From NCBI GenBank assembly GCA_937890045.1, contig CALBXV010000106.1, positions 1-6,033 on the forward strand: a stretch of 6,033 bases of DNA, in the 5' to 3' direction. A program made the translations under genes and the position numbers. The DNA comes from an uncultured archaeon (GTDB lineage Archaea; Thermoproteota; Nitrososphaeria; Nitrososphaerales; CALBXV01). Positions 1 to 6,012 of the stretch are shown piece after piece. Within the stretch, counting starts at the first letter, position 1. The number at the start of each line of letters is the position of its first letter. The notes beneath the pieces are model-generated. The model was not told where the DNA came from and made no database searches. It worked only from the letters and a program-made list of their open reading frames with translations.

Positions 1-3000
1 CACTGCTCTTAGGCAGACGTGCTTCTCGGTCGAGTATGTCACTCATGTCCTCTAATTCTACTTTTTTACCTTTACCCTTCCCACCTCTTTTTATAGTTTC
101 TTTGGTTGCCCTTTTTTTTGTTTGTTTTGCTTTTTTTTGTAGTTTATTAAAATCTCTGGATAATGTTCTCCACTTCTTTGCACCTGGTGTATTTTTTTCA
201 TCCATTATAACGTCAAGAGCTTCTGCTTTATTATTAAGTGCTGTTACTATTTCCTCTATAACGGTATTCGATGGTTTTTCAATATGGGTTTTCTTGAAGG
301 ATTTTAAAATTTCCTCTAATATATCATCCCTGCTATCATTTATAAGCCCTAAGATTTTTCGCCTCTGCACATGCGGAGCATCATCCCCTTCACTTATATC
401 TTTCATTATATTCCCGACATAGTCTTTATCGTCTAAGGAAGATGGTATCTTAGATTCCCCTTCTGTATCAGTATTTAACGCCCTTTCAAATTTTTCCCAT
501 TGTTCCTCTATAATTACATTAACCCCTGTTTCTTCAAGCCTGTAATCTTCCAAAATATTTGGGTTAAACTTTCTATCCAACACAAGCGGATTTGTTTCGT
601 TTATCGGTATATATAACTGAACCTTTTTACCATCCCATATAAAAGCCATATTCCTAACATCGTAAATGGATTCCGCAGTGCCTTTAATTTTAAAAGTGCC
701 AGGGTTGGCAACAAACCCCCATACATTTCCTTCTATATCTTTAATAGCATTTCCCACACCAGAAGCATCTTCTAGCTTCGCCAGACCCTCCTTATCATTA
801 TTAATTTTATTGGGAAACTTTTTAGCTGAACCTGAAACCTGTAAAATAGTAGCAAAGTTATGCATATGTATTCTTCTGTTAATATTCTCTGCCTCGGCTT
901 TTTGACTCAGTAAGTAGTTTGCTACTATCTCAGGACCCTCATGCCCAAGTTCTGTCTGCACAGTCTCAGACTTATGGCCAGCCTCAAGTCTTAGATGTGC
1001 ACCTAAATGCCTCAAGCCGTACGGCCTCGTATTGTAATCAGTAATATTGAAGCCTGCATGCATATTAGGCAATACATCTTTATAAAATTTTATTATATCC
1101 TTCTTTGCCTCAGTATATGTGTAACTTCTACCCCGATTATTATTAGATCGTGTTGAAGGAGTGTTATTCCAGGCATACACCTTTGCTTGATTTTCATTAG
1201 CAGCACGGCTTAATTTTATCTCGTTCTTTTTTTCGTCAATACTTATAAAATACGAGTTGGCGATTGCTTCATTATGTCTAGTGGGGTGATATTTATTTAT
1301 ATATGACTCTCTGCTATCAAGATATTCTTCTTGATATCTTATAGTGTCTGAATCTAAAAGCCCATGTAATGTTGCATATCGGCTCTTTTCTTTTTTAGTA
1401 AACCTAAAATGTAGCCGTTTTTTGTCTAAGCTTACATCATCCATCTCCATATCTAACACTTCGCCTATTCTTCCCATAGAGTCTGGTAATATTGAATTTA
1501 AAGCTCTTCGTTTTGTGAGATTAGTTAATTCTGCTTCTTCTATTCTTATTATTTCTGCATCTTCCTTGCTTAATGTTTTATTTTTTGCATCATCAAGAAG
1601 CTGTTTTATACGATGCCTTTTATCTCGTATTGTCTTGTTAAGTGCATCCATAGCCTTTGTAAATAATCTTCGACTTGCCACTTTATTACTAGCAACTGAT
1701 GCTCGGTCCCTGTCTGGGTATAGATCCTGTAATACCTCATCCATACTAAATCCTGGGTATCTTTTATCATTAATTAACTTTCTTATAGCTGTATATTTGT
1801 TTATCACAGTATTAGGCATATTACCTCTCTTCGTACCTTTAGGACTTTCAAGGTGGTGTTTAAACCCGCTCATAACCTTTTTGAAACGGTCCATGTTGCT
1901 TTCACCCCAATTAAGAGTGCCATCTCCATTTAATTTTATACCATAATCTTTATATAAATTATCAGGATCCTTTATACCGCTTATAAAACTATCAAGCCAC
2001 ATATCAAATTCAAGAACACGCCCTAAATATGTATTCCCCGACCTTATACCAACACCACGCCTCCATTCAAGTATATTACCAGGGGTATCAATTCGTTTAA
2101 AGGCATTAGTAATTGCTTTTTCCCTGGCTGTGGGACTGCCGTCTTCATTTCTTTCTGTTCCAACTGATGGTACTATTATCGCCATAACATGTCCCAGATT
2201 TAAAGATTCCCTAAAGGCATTACTGGCCCGCATAACCCTCGAATCTGTTTGTAACTGACGAAAATACTTTGCACCTGGTGTACCTTTTCTCACTTCACCA
2301 GTAAGTTTCCCCAAAAACCCTAGTGAATTGTTCACCTCTTTCTTGTGTGCGGACCAAACATGTTTAAGGTAATAATGCCAGCCTTTTACGTCCTTAATCT
2401 CTCCAGCTGCCTCTAAGGCTTTAAGTGTATGATACTCACCAAACATCGTTGCTTTCATTACTTGTTCTATCGCTTCAATTTTTGTGGGATTTCCGTCACT
2501 TTCTACCTCTTCTACAGTTTCTTTCAATGATACTGTTGGATTAGTTGAAGGGTATGGGTCATAATAATACCGTGTACTATCTTTATCCATGCCTACAACC
2601 TCTGCCATACCTGAATCATCTTCCTTTACAGCATCTTTACCTCTAACCTTCTCTAATAATTCATCTCGGTACTTCTTGTCTAGTGCCCTAAGTTTATAGG
2701 CCTCACCTACGTTATCGCTTCCATAATCCTCTATAATTCTCTGGTCAACATCATTATCAGGCATACCTAATACTTTAAAGACTAGTCTATTGTATGCATC
2801 ACCGTTTTCTCTTTCGGCTTTGGTTAATACGTTATTTTCTACTGATTGGTCTAATTCGCTAATCATAGTAGCTAACATTCCACTGGGAAGAATATTAAGC
2901 ATCTGGAAATTACTGGCATAGGAGTTTTTCTTCCAGCCCCAACCTCTATGTGGGTGCTTAGGGTCACTAGAAATCTTACCCTCTGGCTTATTATCTCCGA

Positions 3001-5992
3001 ATAACGAGTTTTTCGCATCGTCATTCAGTTCCTGTTGATCACCCTCAGTCACCTGCACCTCTTCATCTTTATCATCTGGTGCCGCCACCTTTTTTTCTCT
3101 TGCTTTCGCTATTGCCGTATCAATATATTTTATATATGCTTCAATCTTCTTTAAGAAGATACCCCACCGCCTAATTAATGTTCGGTGTTTTTTTATTGAC
3201 GCTTTCAACCCAGCCGCTTCAGCTCTCTTTACCTGTGTGGCTTTTAACGTCTCCTCCGCTGCCTTTATTACACCTTCCCACTTTTTTATTCTTCTCTTTA
3301 TATAGGACTTGATTTCTACCGCTTCACTCCCTAGCATCCCCAGGCGTTTAAACAGGTAAGTACCAGCCCTGGTCTGCTTAAACAGGGCTTCGACCTGGGC
3401 ATCGGTTTTTGCAACCCTTGACCGCCCCACCTGTCTATTATAATATTCTACAGCGGCAGCTCTATATTTAGACATATGCTCTTTAACATCTTCCTTTGTT
3501 TTTAGTCCAGTAGCTATAAGCACCCTGGGTTTATTATTTCTATGCAGAAATCTATCAACTAAGCTTCGCTTTTTAGTACTAGACCTGGTCTTATCATTTG
3601 GCCCTTCACGGTGCCTGGCCTCTTCTAATCTTCCACGGGCTTCCTCAAGTTCCTTGGTTACTTCATCTATATTTTTTTTAGCTTTATCAATTTTTACCCT
3701 ATATCCTTTATCCTCCCTTCCCCTTCGGAATATACCACCTTTTAGTTCCTTCTCCGTCCTGTTTATATAATTTTGATCGTTTTTAATTGAAGCTTCCAGT
3801 ATAGAAATTCGGGCAAGTTCTATACCAACATCCTCATCAGTTCCCAACTCGTTCATATCTTCTTCTGGTGTCTTTATTGTACGTATTATATCATACGTGT
3901 TGTCATCCATTAACTCATAAGTTAAACCTCCCAGATGAGCCTCGATTCCCTTCACATAACTTTCTAAATTATCTATATCTGCTCTGGCTTTATTTCTACC
4001 GCCTGGGGTTGAATATGTACCAGTAGTAGAAAATGCTATCATATTTTTTAACTTCTTAATTCTTGCCCTTGCCTTTTTTATACCATCCTTTTCGCTGAAT
4101 GTATTAAGGCGAATATCATTTCCAGTTCCAGGGTCATGAAAGATCTGTGTTATACTATTATTATCTCCCTTTTCTGTGCCCCGTGGTATTAGCGTACGAG
4201 CCTTGGATGTGTTAAACGTATGAGGGTTTATGGATTCTTGAAAGTTATACATGTCAATTTTAGCTTGTTCTCTTGATAAGGTTTTATCACGAACTTCACG
4301 CATTTGACCATGAACACCTAAGCCTGCCGTCATCAATGTCATCCATATGGTAGGGCCAACCACCTCTATCATTTCATACAACACATTTGCAGCTGGTCTT
4401 ATATCACTATACTTTTCTACTGCAGCCTGGCTTCCTGCCTGACCCACTTCCGTACCTACTTCGACTCCCATTGTTTTAAGGAGGTTTTTGAACCAGTTTT
4501 GGACGAACTTTAACGAGCCTCCTCCTTTTAATATATCATTAATATCCACCTTAAACAACTTGGCAAGATATCTGGTTCCGATTAATTCACCAGTAGCTTC
4601 AATAATAGCAGTAGAATAAGGTGCATACCATAATGTACGCCTTACCTTTTCAGCTTCTGCATACTCGCCTTGGGCCTCCAGCTCATTAATTCTTTTATAT
4701 ATTTCATCTTCTGTTCTCTGTCCCTGTGATGCTCCGAACATTGCAGCGGTTGCTGTTGACGCATATAAAAGAAGTGCTCTATCCACAGAACGTAATGCAG
4801 CCGTAGCGTCTTTTATTTCCCCAGAAGTTTTTAATAATTTAAACGCCTTTGACTTTGGATAACCCTTAAACCCTTTATGGCTGAATCTCATATATTTTAA
4901 CAACCTACCAGAAGTATTAGCGGTTCTAGCAGCACCAACAAACGAAGAAACGGCAGCCAATTTAAGAAGAAGTCTTCCTGCTGTAAACCCTGCAGCAGGT
5001 GGAAATATACTAGGAGCAAACATCTTAGTTCCTTCGTGTATTATTTTGGCGAGCCCCTCATATTGATGCTCGCCATACCACTCAACAGCTTTCTCATCAG
5101 CATAGTCAGCTATTACTTTACCTGGGTTAATACCTTTATTTTTAAGGAAAGTGGGTGTTGCAAACTCCAAAGCCTTACCAAATAATGCAGGAATCTCTGT
5201 GGTTAGACCCTGTGCAAATCCATAACCGATGGCACTAAGAATCCCCTCATTACTGCTAGAGTTCAGTACTGCTCCCGTAAGACCAAGGGGCATGTATTGT
5301 GTAAGTCGTTTTGCATGAAACGGATCCAGTCCACGTTCAATTCTTCCCCTGGCATGGGCAAGTGCTTTCTCTCCTGCTGATGGAGGTATGTTGCCTTTAA
5401 GAACTTCCTTGAGCTCGTCTGGTGTTAAGGTAGGAACAAGTAATGGATATGAAACGAGTTCACCTTTATGTAGAAGCTTGCCCGTGACAGCTAAATCTGT
5501 AACCATCCTGCCGCTACCATCGGTCATCTTATGTTTACCAATGTATCCAGTTGTAGATTTCTTTGTGTAATCTGAACGTAGGGATGATGGCTTTAAGGAA
5601 TATAAACCTCCCTCTTTATCCGTAGACATATATGTACCCAAGCCTGCCCGTCTATCAGCCTCAAGAGATTTAATAAAATCAGGATGGCGGGGGCCCATTG
5701 TCATCTTGCCCGTTTCTTCATCACGGGACAGTTTATCAAACTTATAGCCAGCGGATTCTGGTAAAGGAATTGTTGGCTCATCGGTTTTGGCCCGTTCTGC
5801 CTGACTTAATGTAATACTTCTAGGCTGGGCATTTTTCTGAAGCAGGCCCTTTTTTACAGCCTCATCATACAGCTTCTTGTTCTTCCGTGATAATATGCCT
5901 ATGGAATTAGTATCCCTTGCTAACTCAATAAAATCTTTGATTGTTATTGTATTACCTGTAGCACCACCGTACTTCATGTTATAAGTTGCCAT
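1..5992 (-). CDS. Giant multidomain protein with an embedded tyrosine recombinase, probable phage/mobile-element polyvalent or virion protein (3' end outside window)
   Basis: The frame opens at ATG 5992 (protein starts MATYNMKYGG), has AAGGA six bases upstream, and stays open for 1997 codons to the window edge, so the C-terminus is missing. The only part I recognise firmly is a complete tyrosine recombinase at about residues 1320-1705. The N-terminal third has an LVPTLTP-containing module (145-228) and an Ala/Gly-rich amphipathic stretch (320-565). The middle has charged helical hairpins (634-970), then an acidic linker. A basic Lys/Arg tract lies at 1951-1978. No signal peptide is seen. Giant chains with amphipathic, helical and enzymatic modules are known among phage ejection proteins and the polyvalent proteins of phages and conjugative elements; assigning this one to that class is inference. 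No frameshift or disruption was found. The 20-base gap to the upstream gene suggests co-transcription. Confidence 0.95.
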   Translation of the reverse strand, partial: MATYNMKYGGATGNTITIKDFIELARDTNSIGILSRKNKKLYDEAVKKGLLQKNAQPRSITLSQAERAKTDEPTIPLPESAGYKFDKLSRDEETGKMTMGPRHPDFIKSLEADRRAGLGTYMSTDKEGGLYSLKPSSLRSDYTKKSTTGYIGKHKMTDGSGRMVTDLAVTGKLLHKGELVSYPLLVPTLTPDELKEVLKGNIPPSAGEKALAHARGRIERGLDPFHAKRLTQYMPLGLTGAVLNSSSNEGILSAIGYGFAQGLTTEIPALFGKALEFATPTFLKNKGINPGKVIADYADEKAVEWYGEHQYEGLAKIIHEGTKMFAPSIFPPAAGFTAGRLLLKLAAVSSFVGAARTANTSGRLLKYMRFSHKGFKGYPKSKAFKLLKTSGEIKDATAALRSVDRALLLYASTATAAMFGASQGQRTEDEIYKRINELEAQGEYAEAEKVRRTLWYAPYSTAIIEATGELIGTRYLAKLFKVDINDILKGGGSLKFVQNWFKNLLKTMGVEVGTEVGQAGSQAAVEKYSDIRPAANVLYEMIEVVGPTIWMTLMTAGLGVHGQMREVRDKTLSREQAKIDMYNFQESINPHTFNTSKARTLIPRGTEKGDNNSITQIFHDPGTGNDIRLNTFSEKDGIKKARARIKKLKNMIAFSTTGTYSTPGGRNKARADIDNLESYVKGIEAHLGGLTYELMDDNTYDIIRTIKTPEEDMNELGTDEDVGIELARISILEASIKNDQNYINRTEKELKGGIFRRGREDKGYRVKIDKAKKNIDEVTKELEEARGRLEEARHREGPNDKTRSSTKKRSLVDRFLHRNNKPRVLIATGLKTKEDVKEHMSKYRAAAVEYYNRQVGRSRVAKTDAQVEALFKQTRAGTYLFKRLGMLGSEAVEIKSYIKRRIKKWEGVIKAAEETLKATQVKRAEAAGLKASIKKHRTLIRRWGIFLKKIEAYIKYIDTAIAKAREKKVAAPDDKDEEVQVTEGDQQELNDDAKNSLFGDNKPEGKISSDPKHPHRGWGWKKNSYASNFQMLNILPSGMLATMISELDQSVENNVLTKAERENGDAYNRLVFKVLGMPDNDVDQRIIEDYGSDNVGEAYKLRALDKKYRDELLEKVRGKDAVKEDDSGMAEVVGMDKDSTRYYYDPYPSTNPTVSLKETVEEVESDGNPTKIEAIEQVMKATMFGEYHTLKALEAAGEIKDVKGWHYYLKHVWSAHKKEVNNSLGFLGKLTGEVRKGTPGAKYFRQLQTDSRVMRASNAFRESLNLGHVMAIIVPSVGTERNEDGSPTAREKAITNAFKRIDTPGNILEWRRGVGIRSGNTYLGRVLEFDMWLDSFISGIKDPDNLYKDYGIKLNGDGTLNWGESNMDRFKKVMSGFKHHLESPKGTKRGNMPNTVINKYTAIRKLINDKRYPGFSMDEVLQDLYPDRDRASVASNKVASRRLFTKAMDALNKTIRDKRHRIKQLLDDAKNKTLSKEDAEIIRIEEAELTNLTKRRALNSILPDSMGRIGEVLDMEMDDVSLDKKRLHFRFTKKEKSRYATLHGLLDSDTIRYQEEYLDSRESYINKYHPTRHNEAIANSYFISIDEKKNEIKLSRAANENQAKVYAWNNTPSTRSNNNRGRSYTYTEAKKDIIKFYKDVLPNMHAGFNITDYNTRPYGLRHLGAHLRLEAGHKSETVQTELGHEGPEIVANYLLSQKAEAENINRRIHMHNFATILQVSGSAKKFPNKINNDKEGLAKLEDASGVGNAIKDIEGNVWGFVANPGTFKIKGTAESIYDVRNMAFIWDGKKVQLYIPINETNPLVLDRKFNPNILEDYRLEETGVNVIIEEQWEKFERALNTDTEGESKIPSSLDDKDYVGNIMKDISEGDDAPHVQRRKILGLINDSRDDILEEILKSFKKTHIEKPSNTVIEEIVTALNNKAEALDVIMDEKNTPGAKKWRTLSRDFNKLQKKAKQTKKRATKETIKRGGKGKGKKVELEDMSDILDREARLPKSS
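59..142 (-). other. Strongly basic Lys/Arg tract (residues 1951-1978)
   Basis: The segment starts LQKKAKQTKKRATKETIKRG and continues GGKGKGKKVE. About half of its residues are Lys or Arg and almost none are hydrophobic, so it is probably disordered and could bind nucleic acid. Two runs of eight A on the coding strand encode the lysines. The chain continues in frame with EDMSDILDREARLPKSS to the window edge. Confidence 0.6.
112..138 (-). other. Paired A8 homopolymer tracts (possible slippage site)
   Basis: The coding strand has two runs of eight A (T8 at 131-138 and 112-119 on the plus strand), within CAA-AAA-AAA-GCA and ACA-AAA-AAA-AGG codons. Runs of this length favour polymerase or ribosome slippage. 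A -1 slip would reach TAA at 74-72 and a +1 slip TAA at 93-91. Either would end the chain within about 20 codons, after the recombinase and in the basic tract. The zero frame remains open, so slippage is only a possibility. Confidence 0.35.
148..877 (-). other. Unrecognised region after the recombinase (residues 1706-1949)
   Basis: The first part includes a probable beta-rich unit at about 1745-1806, with VGNAIKDIEGNVWGFVANPG, DVRNMAFIWDGKKVQLYIPI and NPLVLDRKFNP. It is followed by acidic helices (EEQWEKFERALNTDTEGE, VGNIMKDISEGDDAP). Near the end are KPSNTVIEEIVTALNNKAEA and then EKNTPGAKKWRTLSRDF, which shares TPGAK with residues 1238-1242. No family is recognised. Its position directly after the nucleophile Tyr1693 means part of it could pack on the recombinase as a C-terminal extension. 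Confidence 0.4.
176..191. repeat. 16-base direct repeat, copy 1 (encodes TPGAK at residues 1935-1939)
   Basis: The plus-strand sequence CTTTGCACCTGGTGTA occurs here and again at 2267-2282. Both copies lie in the same reading frame of the minus-strand gene and encode Thr-Pro-Gly-Ala-Lys. Flanking protein is partly alike: an aromatic, then Arg-x-Leu and an Asp a few residues later. Confidence 0.8.
878..2035 (-). other. Tyrosine recombinase (integrase/Xer-type) core-binding and catalytic domains, residues 1320-1705
   Basis: The core-binding (SAM-like) part is recognisable around 1377-1410 (FKHHLES, then MPNTVINKYTAIRKLI, like the usual SPNTI-x-x-Y-x-x-x-L motif). The catalytic domain enters at LSKEDAEIIR (about 1474). 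Box I is GRIGEVLDMEMDDVSLDKKR with Arg1508. The beta-hairpin lysine is probably K1533 or K1534 in FTKKEKSR. Box II is RPYGLRHLGAHLRLEAG with Arg1661, Tyr1658 replacing the usual His. Box III is ELGHEGPEIVANYL with His1684 and nucleophile Tyr1693. Spacings from Arg1661 to His1684 (23) and on to Tyr1693 (9) equal those of XerD. The Arg1508-Arg1661 distance of 153 exceeds the usual ~100, so about 54 residues are inserted. Family chemistry is DNA strand cleavage and exchange through a 3'-phosphotyrosine. Activity is likely from residue conservation; the target site is unknown. Confidence 0.9.
1894..1908 (-). promoter_or_regulatory. Possible internal ribosome-binding site and in-frame start for a stand-alone recombinase
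   Basis: On the minus strand, GGGGTGA (1908-1902) matches six of seven bases of GAGGTGA, part of the full anti-SD complement. It is followed seven bases later by an in-frame ATG (1894-1892, Met1367). Initiation there would give a product beginning MDRFKKVMSGFKHHLES, ten residues before the core-binding motif. The match may be chance because the same bases encode WGE in the large protein. No transcript or protein evidence is available. Confidence 0.3.
2063..2965 (-). other. Unrecognised middle region (residues 1010-1310)
   Basis: I do not recognise a family here. The segment begins with a Trp/His-rich patch (HPHRGWGWKK), then has mixed helices (SGMLATMISELDQSVENNVL, AYKLRALDKKYRDELLEKVR) and a Tyr-rich strand (TRYYYDPYPSTNP). 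A helical part follows with HTLKALEAAGEIKDVKGWHY and KHVWSAHKKEV, and then the motif KGTPGAKYFRQL, whose TPGAK core recurs near residue 1935. The last part, around GHVMAIIVPSVGTERNEDGS and ITNAFKRID, leads directly into the recombinase. It may include an extra arm-type DNA-binding domain upstream of the recombinase core, but that is speculative. Confidence 0.4.
2267..2282. repeat. 16-base direct repeat, copy 2 (encodes TPGAK at residues 1238-1242)
   Basis: This is identical to 176-191. Here the protein context is KGTPGAKYFRQLQTD, against KNTPGAKKWRTLSRDF in the other copy. The shared pattern is TPGAK-x-(F/W)-R-x-L. This copy lies upstream of the recombinase domain, the other downstream. Confidence 0.8.
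2969..3082 (-). other. Acidic, probably disordered linker (residues 971-1008)
   Basis: The stretch from APDDKDEEVQVTEGDQQELN to about SLFGDNKPEGKI is rich in Asp, Glu, Gln and Asn and poor in hydrophobic residues. It separates the basic helical region from the next globular-looking segment, which begins with HPHRGWGWKKNSYA. It most simply marks a domain boundary. Whether it is also a site of proteolytic maturation cannot be judged from sequence. Confidence 0.5.
3083..4093 (-). other. Charged helical-hairpin (coiled-coil-like) region, residues 634-970
   Basis: Three successive helix-turn-helix-type units are visible. Unit A is about 634-690: KKARARIKKLKNMI, a Gly/Ser/Thr/Pro turn, then KARADIDNLESYVKGIEAHL. 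Unit B is about 723-795: IELARISILEASIKNDQNYI, a Gly/Arg turn, then KIDKAKKNIDEVTKELEEAR. Unit C is about 888-968 and contains IKSYIKRRIKKWEGVIKAAE and later KKIEAYIKYIDTAIAKAREK. Heptad-like hydrophobic spacing and dense Lys/Glu/Arg content support elongated coiled coils. A basic stretch (DKTRSSTKKRSLVDRFLHRN) lies between B and C. Such regions usually act as scaffolds or oligomerisation arms. I see no catalytic motif here. Confidence 0.6.
4298..5035 (-). other. Ala/Gly-rich amphipathic region with weakly hydrophobic helices (residues 320-565)
   Basis: The region contains several moderately hydrophobic stretches: about 328-358 (SIFPPAAGFTAG followed by RLLLKLAAVSS), 403-420 (VDRALLLYASTATAAMFG) and 541-562 (EVVGPTIWMTLMTAGLGV). 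They alternate with charged helices such as RTEDEIYKRINELEAQGEYA. Between them lie Gly/Glu-spaced segments, IIEATGELIG and GVEVGTEVGQAGSQAAVEKY. This style of small-residue amphipathic helix is common in giant phage proteins thought to enter or cross membranes during DNA delivery. None of the segments is long or hydrophobic enough for me to call a true transmembrane helix. Membrane interaction is therefore inference. Confidence 0.4.
5309..5560 (-). other. N-terminal conserved-looking module with LVPTLTP core (residues 145-228 of the giant protein)
   Basis: This segment reads as a small alpha/beta unit. It begins with TTGYIGKHKMTDGSGRMVTD, continues with a hydrophobic strand containing SYPLLVPTLTPDEL, then a KGNIPPSAGEKALAHARGRI helix ending in GLDPF. 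From memory, the pattern Gly-Tyr-x-Gly, Pro-x-Leu-Val-Pro-x-Leu-Thr, and a KA-x-HA-x-x-RI helix followed by G-x-x-PF recurs in proteins from phage structural regions. I cannot confirm a named family here. If that recollection holds, it supports a phage origin and a virion-related role for the N-terminus. The function of the module is unknown. Confidence 0.45.
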
Positions 5993-5998
5993 AATTAA

Positions 5999-6003
5999 TC
6001 CTT
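5999..6003 (-). promoter_or_regulatory. Shine-Dalgarno sequence of the giant gene
   Basis: AAGGA on the minus strand lies six bases before the ATG at 5992, a good bacterial spacing. It decides the start: it sits in the short gap after the preceding stop codon. The gap is too short to show a promoter, so translation probably uses a message begun farther upstream. Confidence 0.85.
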
Positions 6004-6012
6004 AATAATTAT

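Noticed and set aside
36..422. Plus-strand ORF of 128 codons
   Set aside because: It lies wholly opposite the minus-strand giant frame. Its protein is a low-complexity Phe/Ser/Leu-rich reading, as expected from the complement of Lys/Glu-rich codons, with no recognisable motif.
666..905. Plus-strand ORF of 79 codons
   Set aside because: It is antisense to the region just after the recombinase nucleophile and has Ser/Leu/Ile-rich shadow composition and no domain.
1344..1946. Plus-strand ORF of 200 codons that could look like a membrane protein
   Set aside because: It is antisense to the recombinase core. Its apparent hydrophobicity comes from complementing charged codons, while the minus-strand frame carries clear family motifs.
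878..2035. Calling the recombinase domain a telomere resolvase because box II has Tyr
   Set aside because: One substitution is not enough. The His-Tyr spacing of 9 and the overall spacing after box II match Xer/integrase proteins, and no hairpin-telomere palindrome is visible in the window.
4518..4529. Very strong Shine-Dalgarno-like AAAAGGAGGAGG on the minus strand inside the giant gene
   Set aside because: No ATG, GTG or TTG follows at a usable distance. The bases encode the KGGG turn of the protein.
5388..5570. Plus-strand ORF of 60 codons
   Set aside because: It is antisense to the LVPTLTP module, and nothing in its sequence supports coding.
1..5992. Pseudogene or chimeric fusion of several genes
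   Set aside because: The frame is open over 1997 codons with similar codon use throughout and no internal stops, so decay or a simple assembly join is unlikely.
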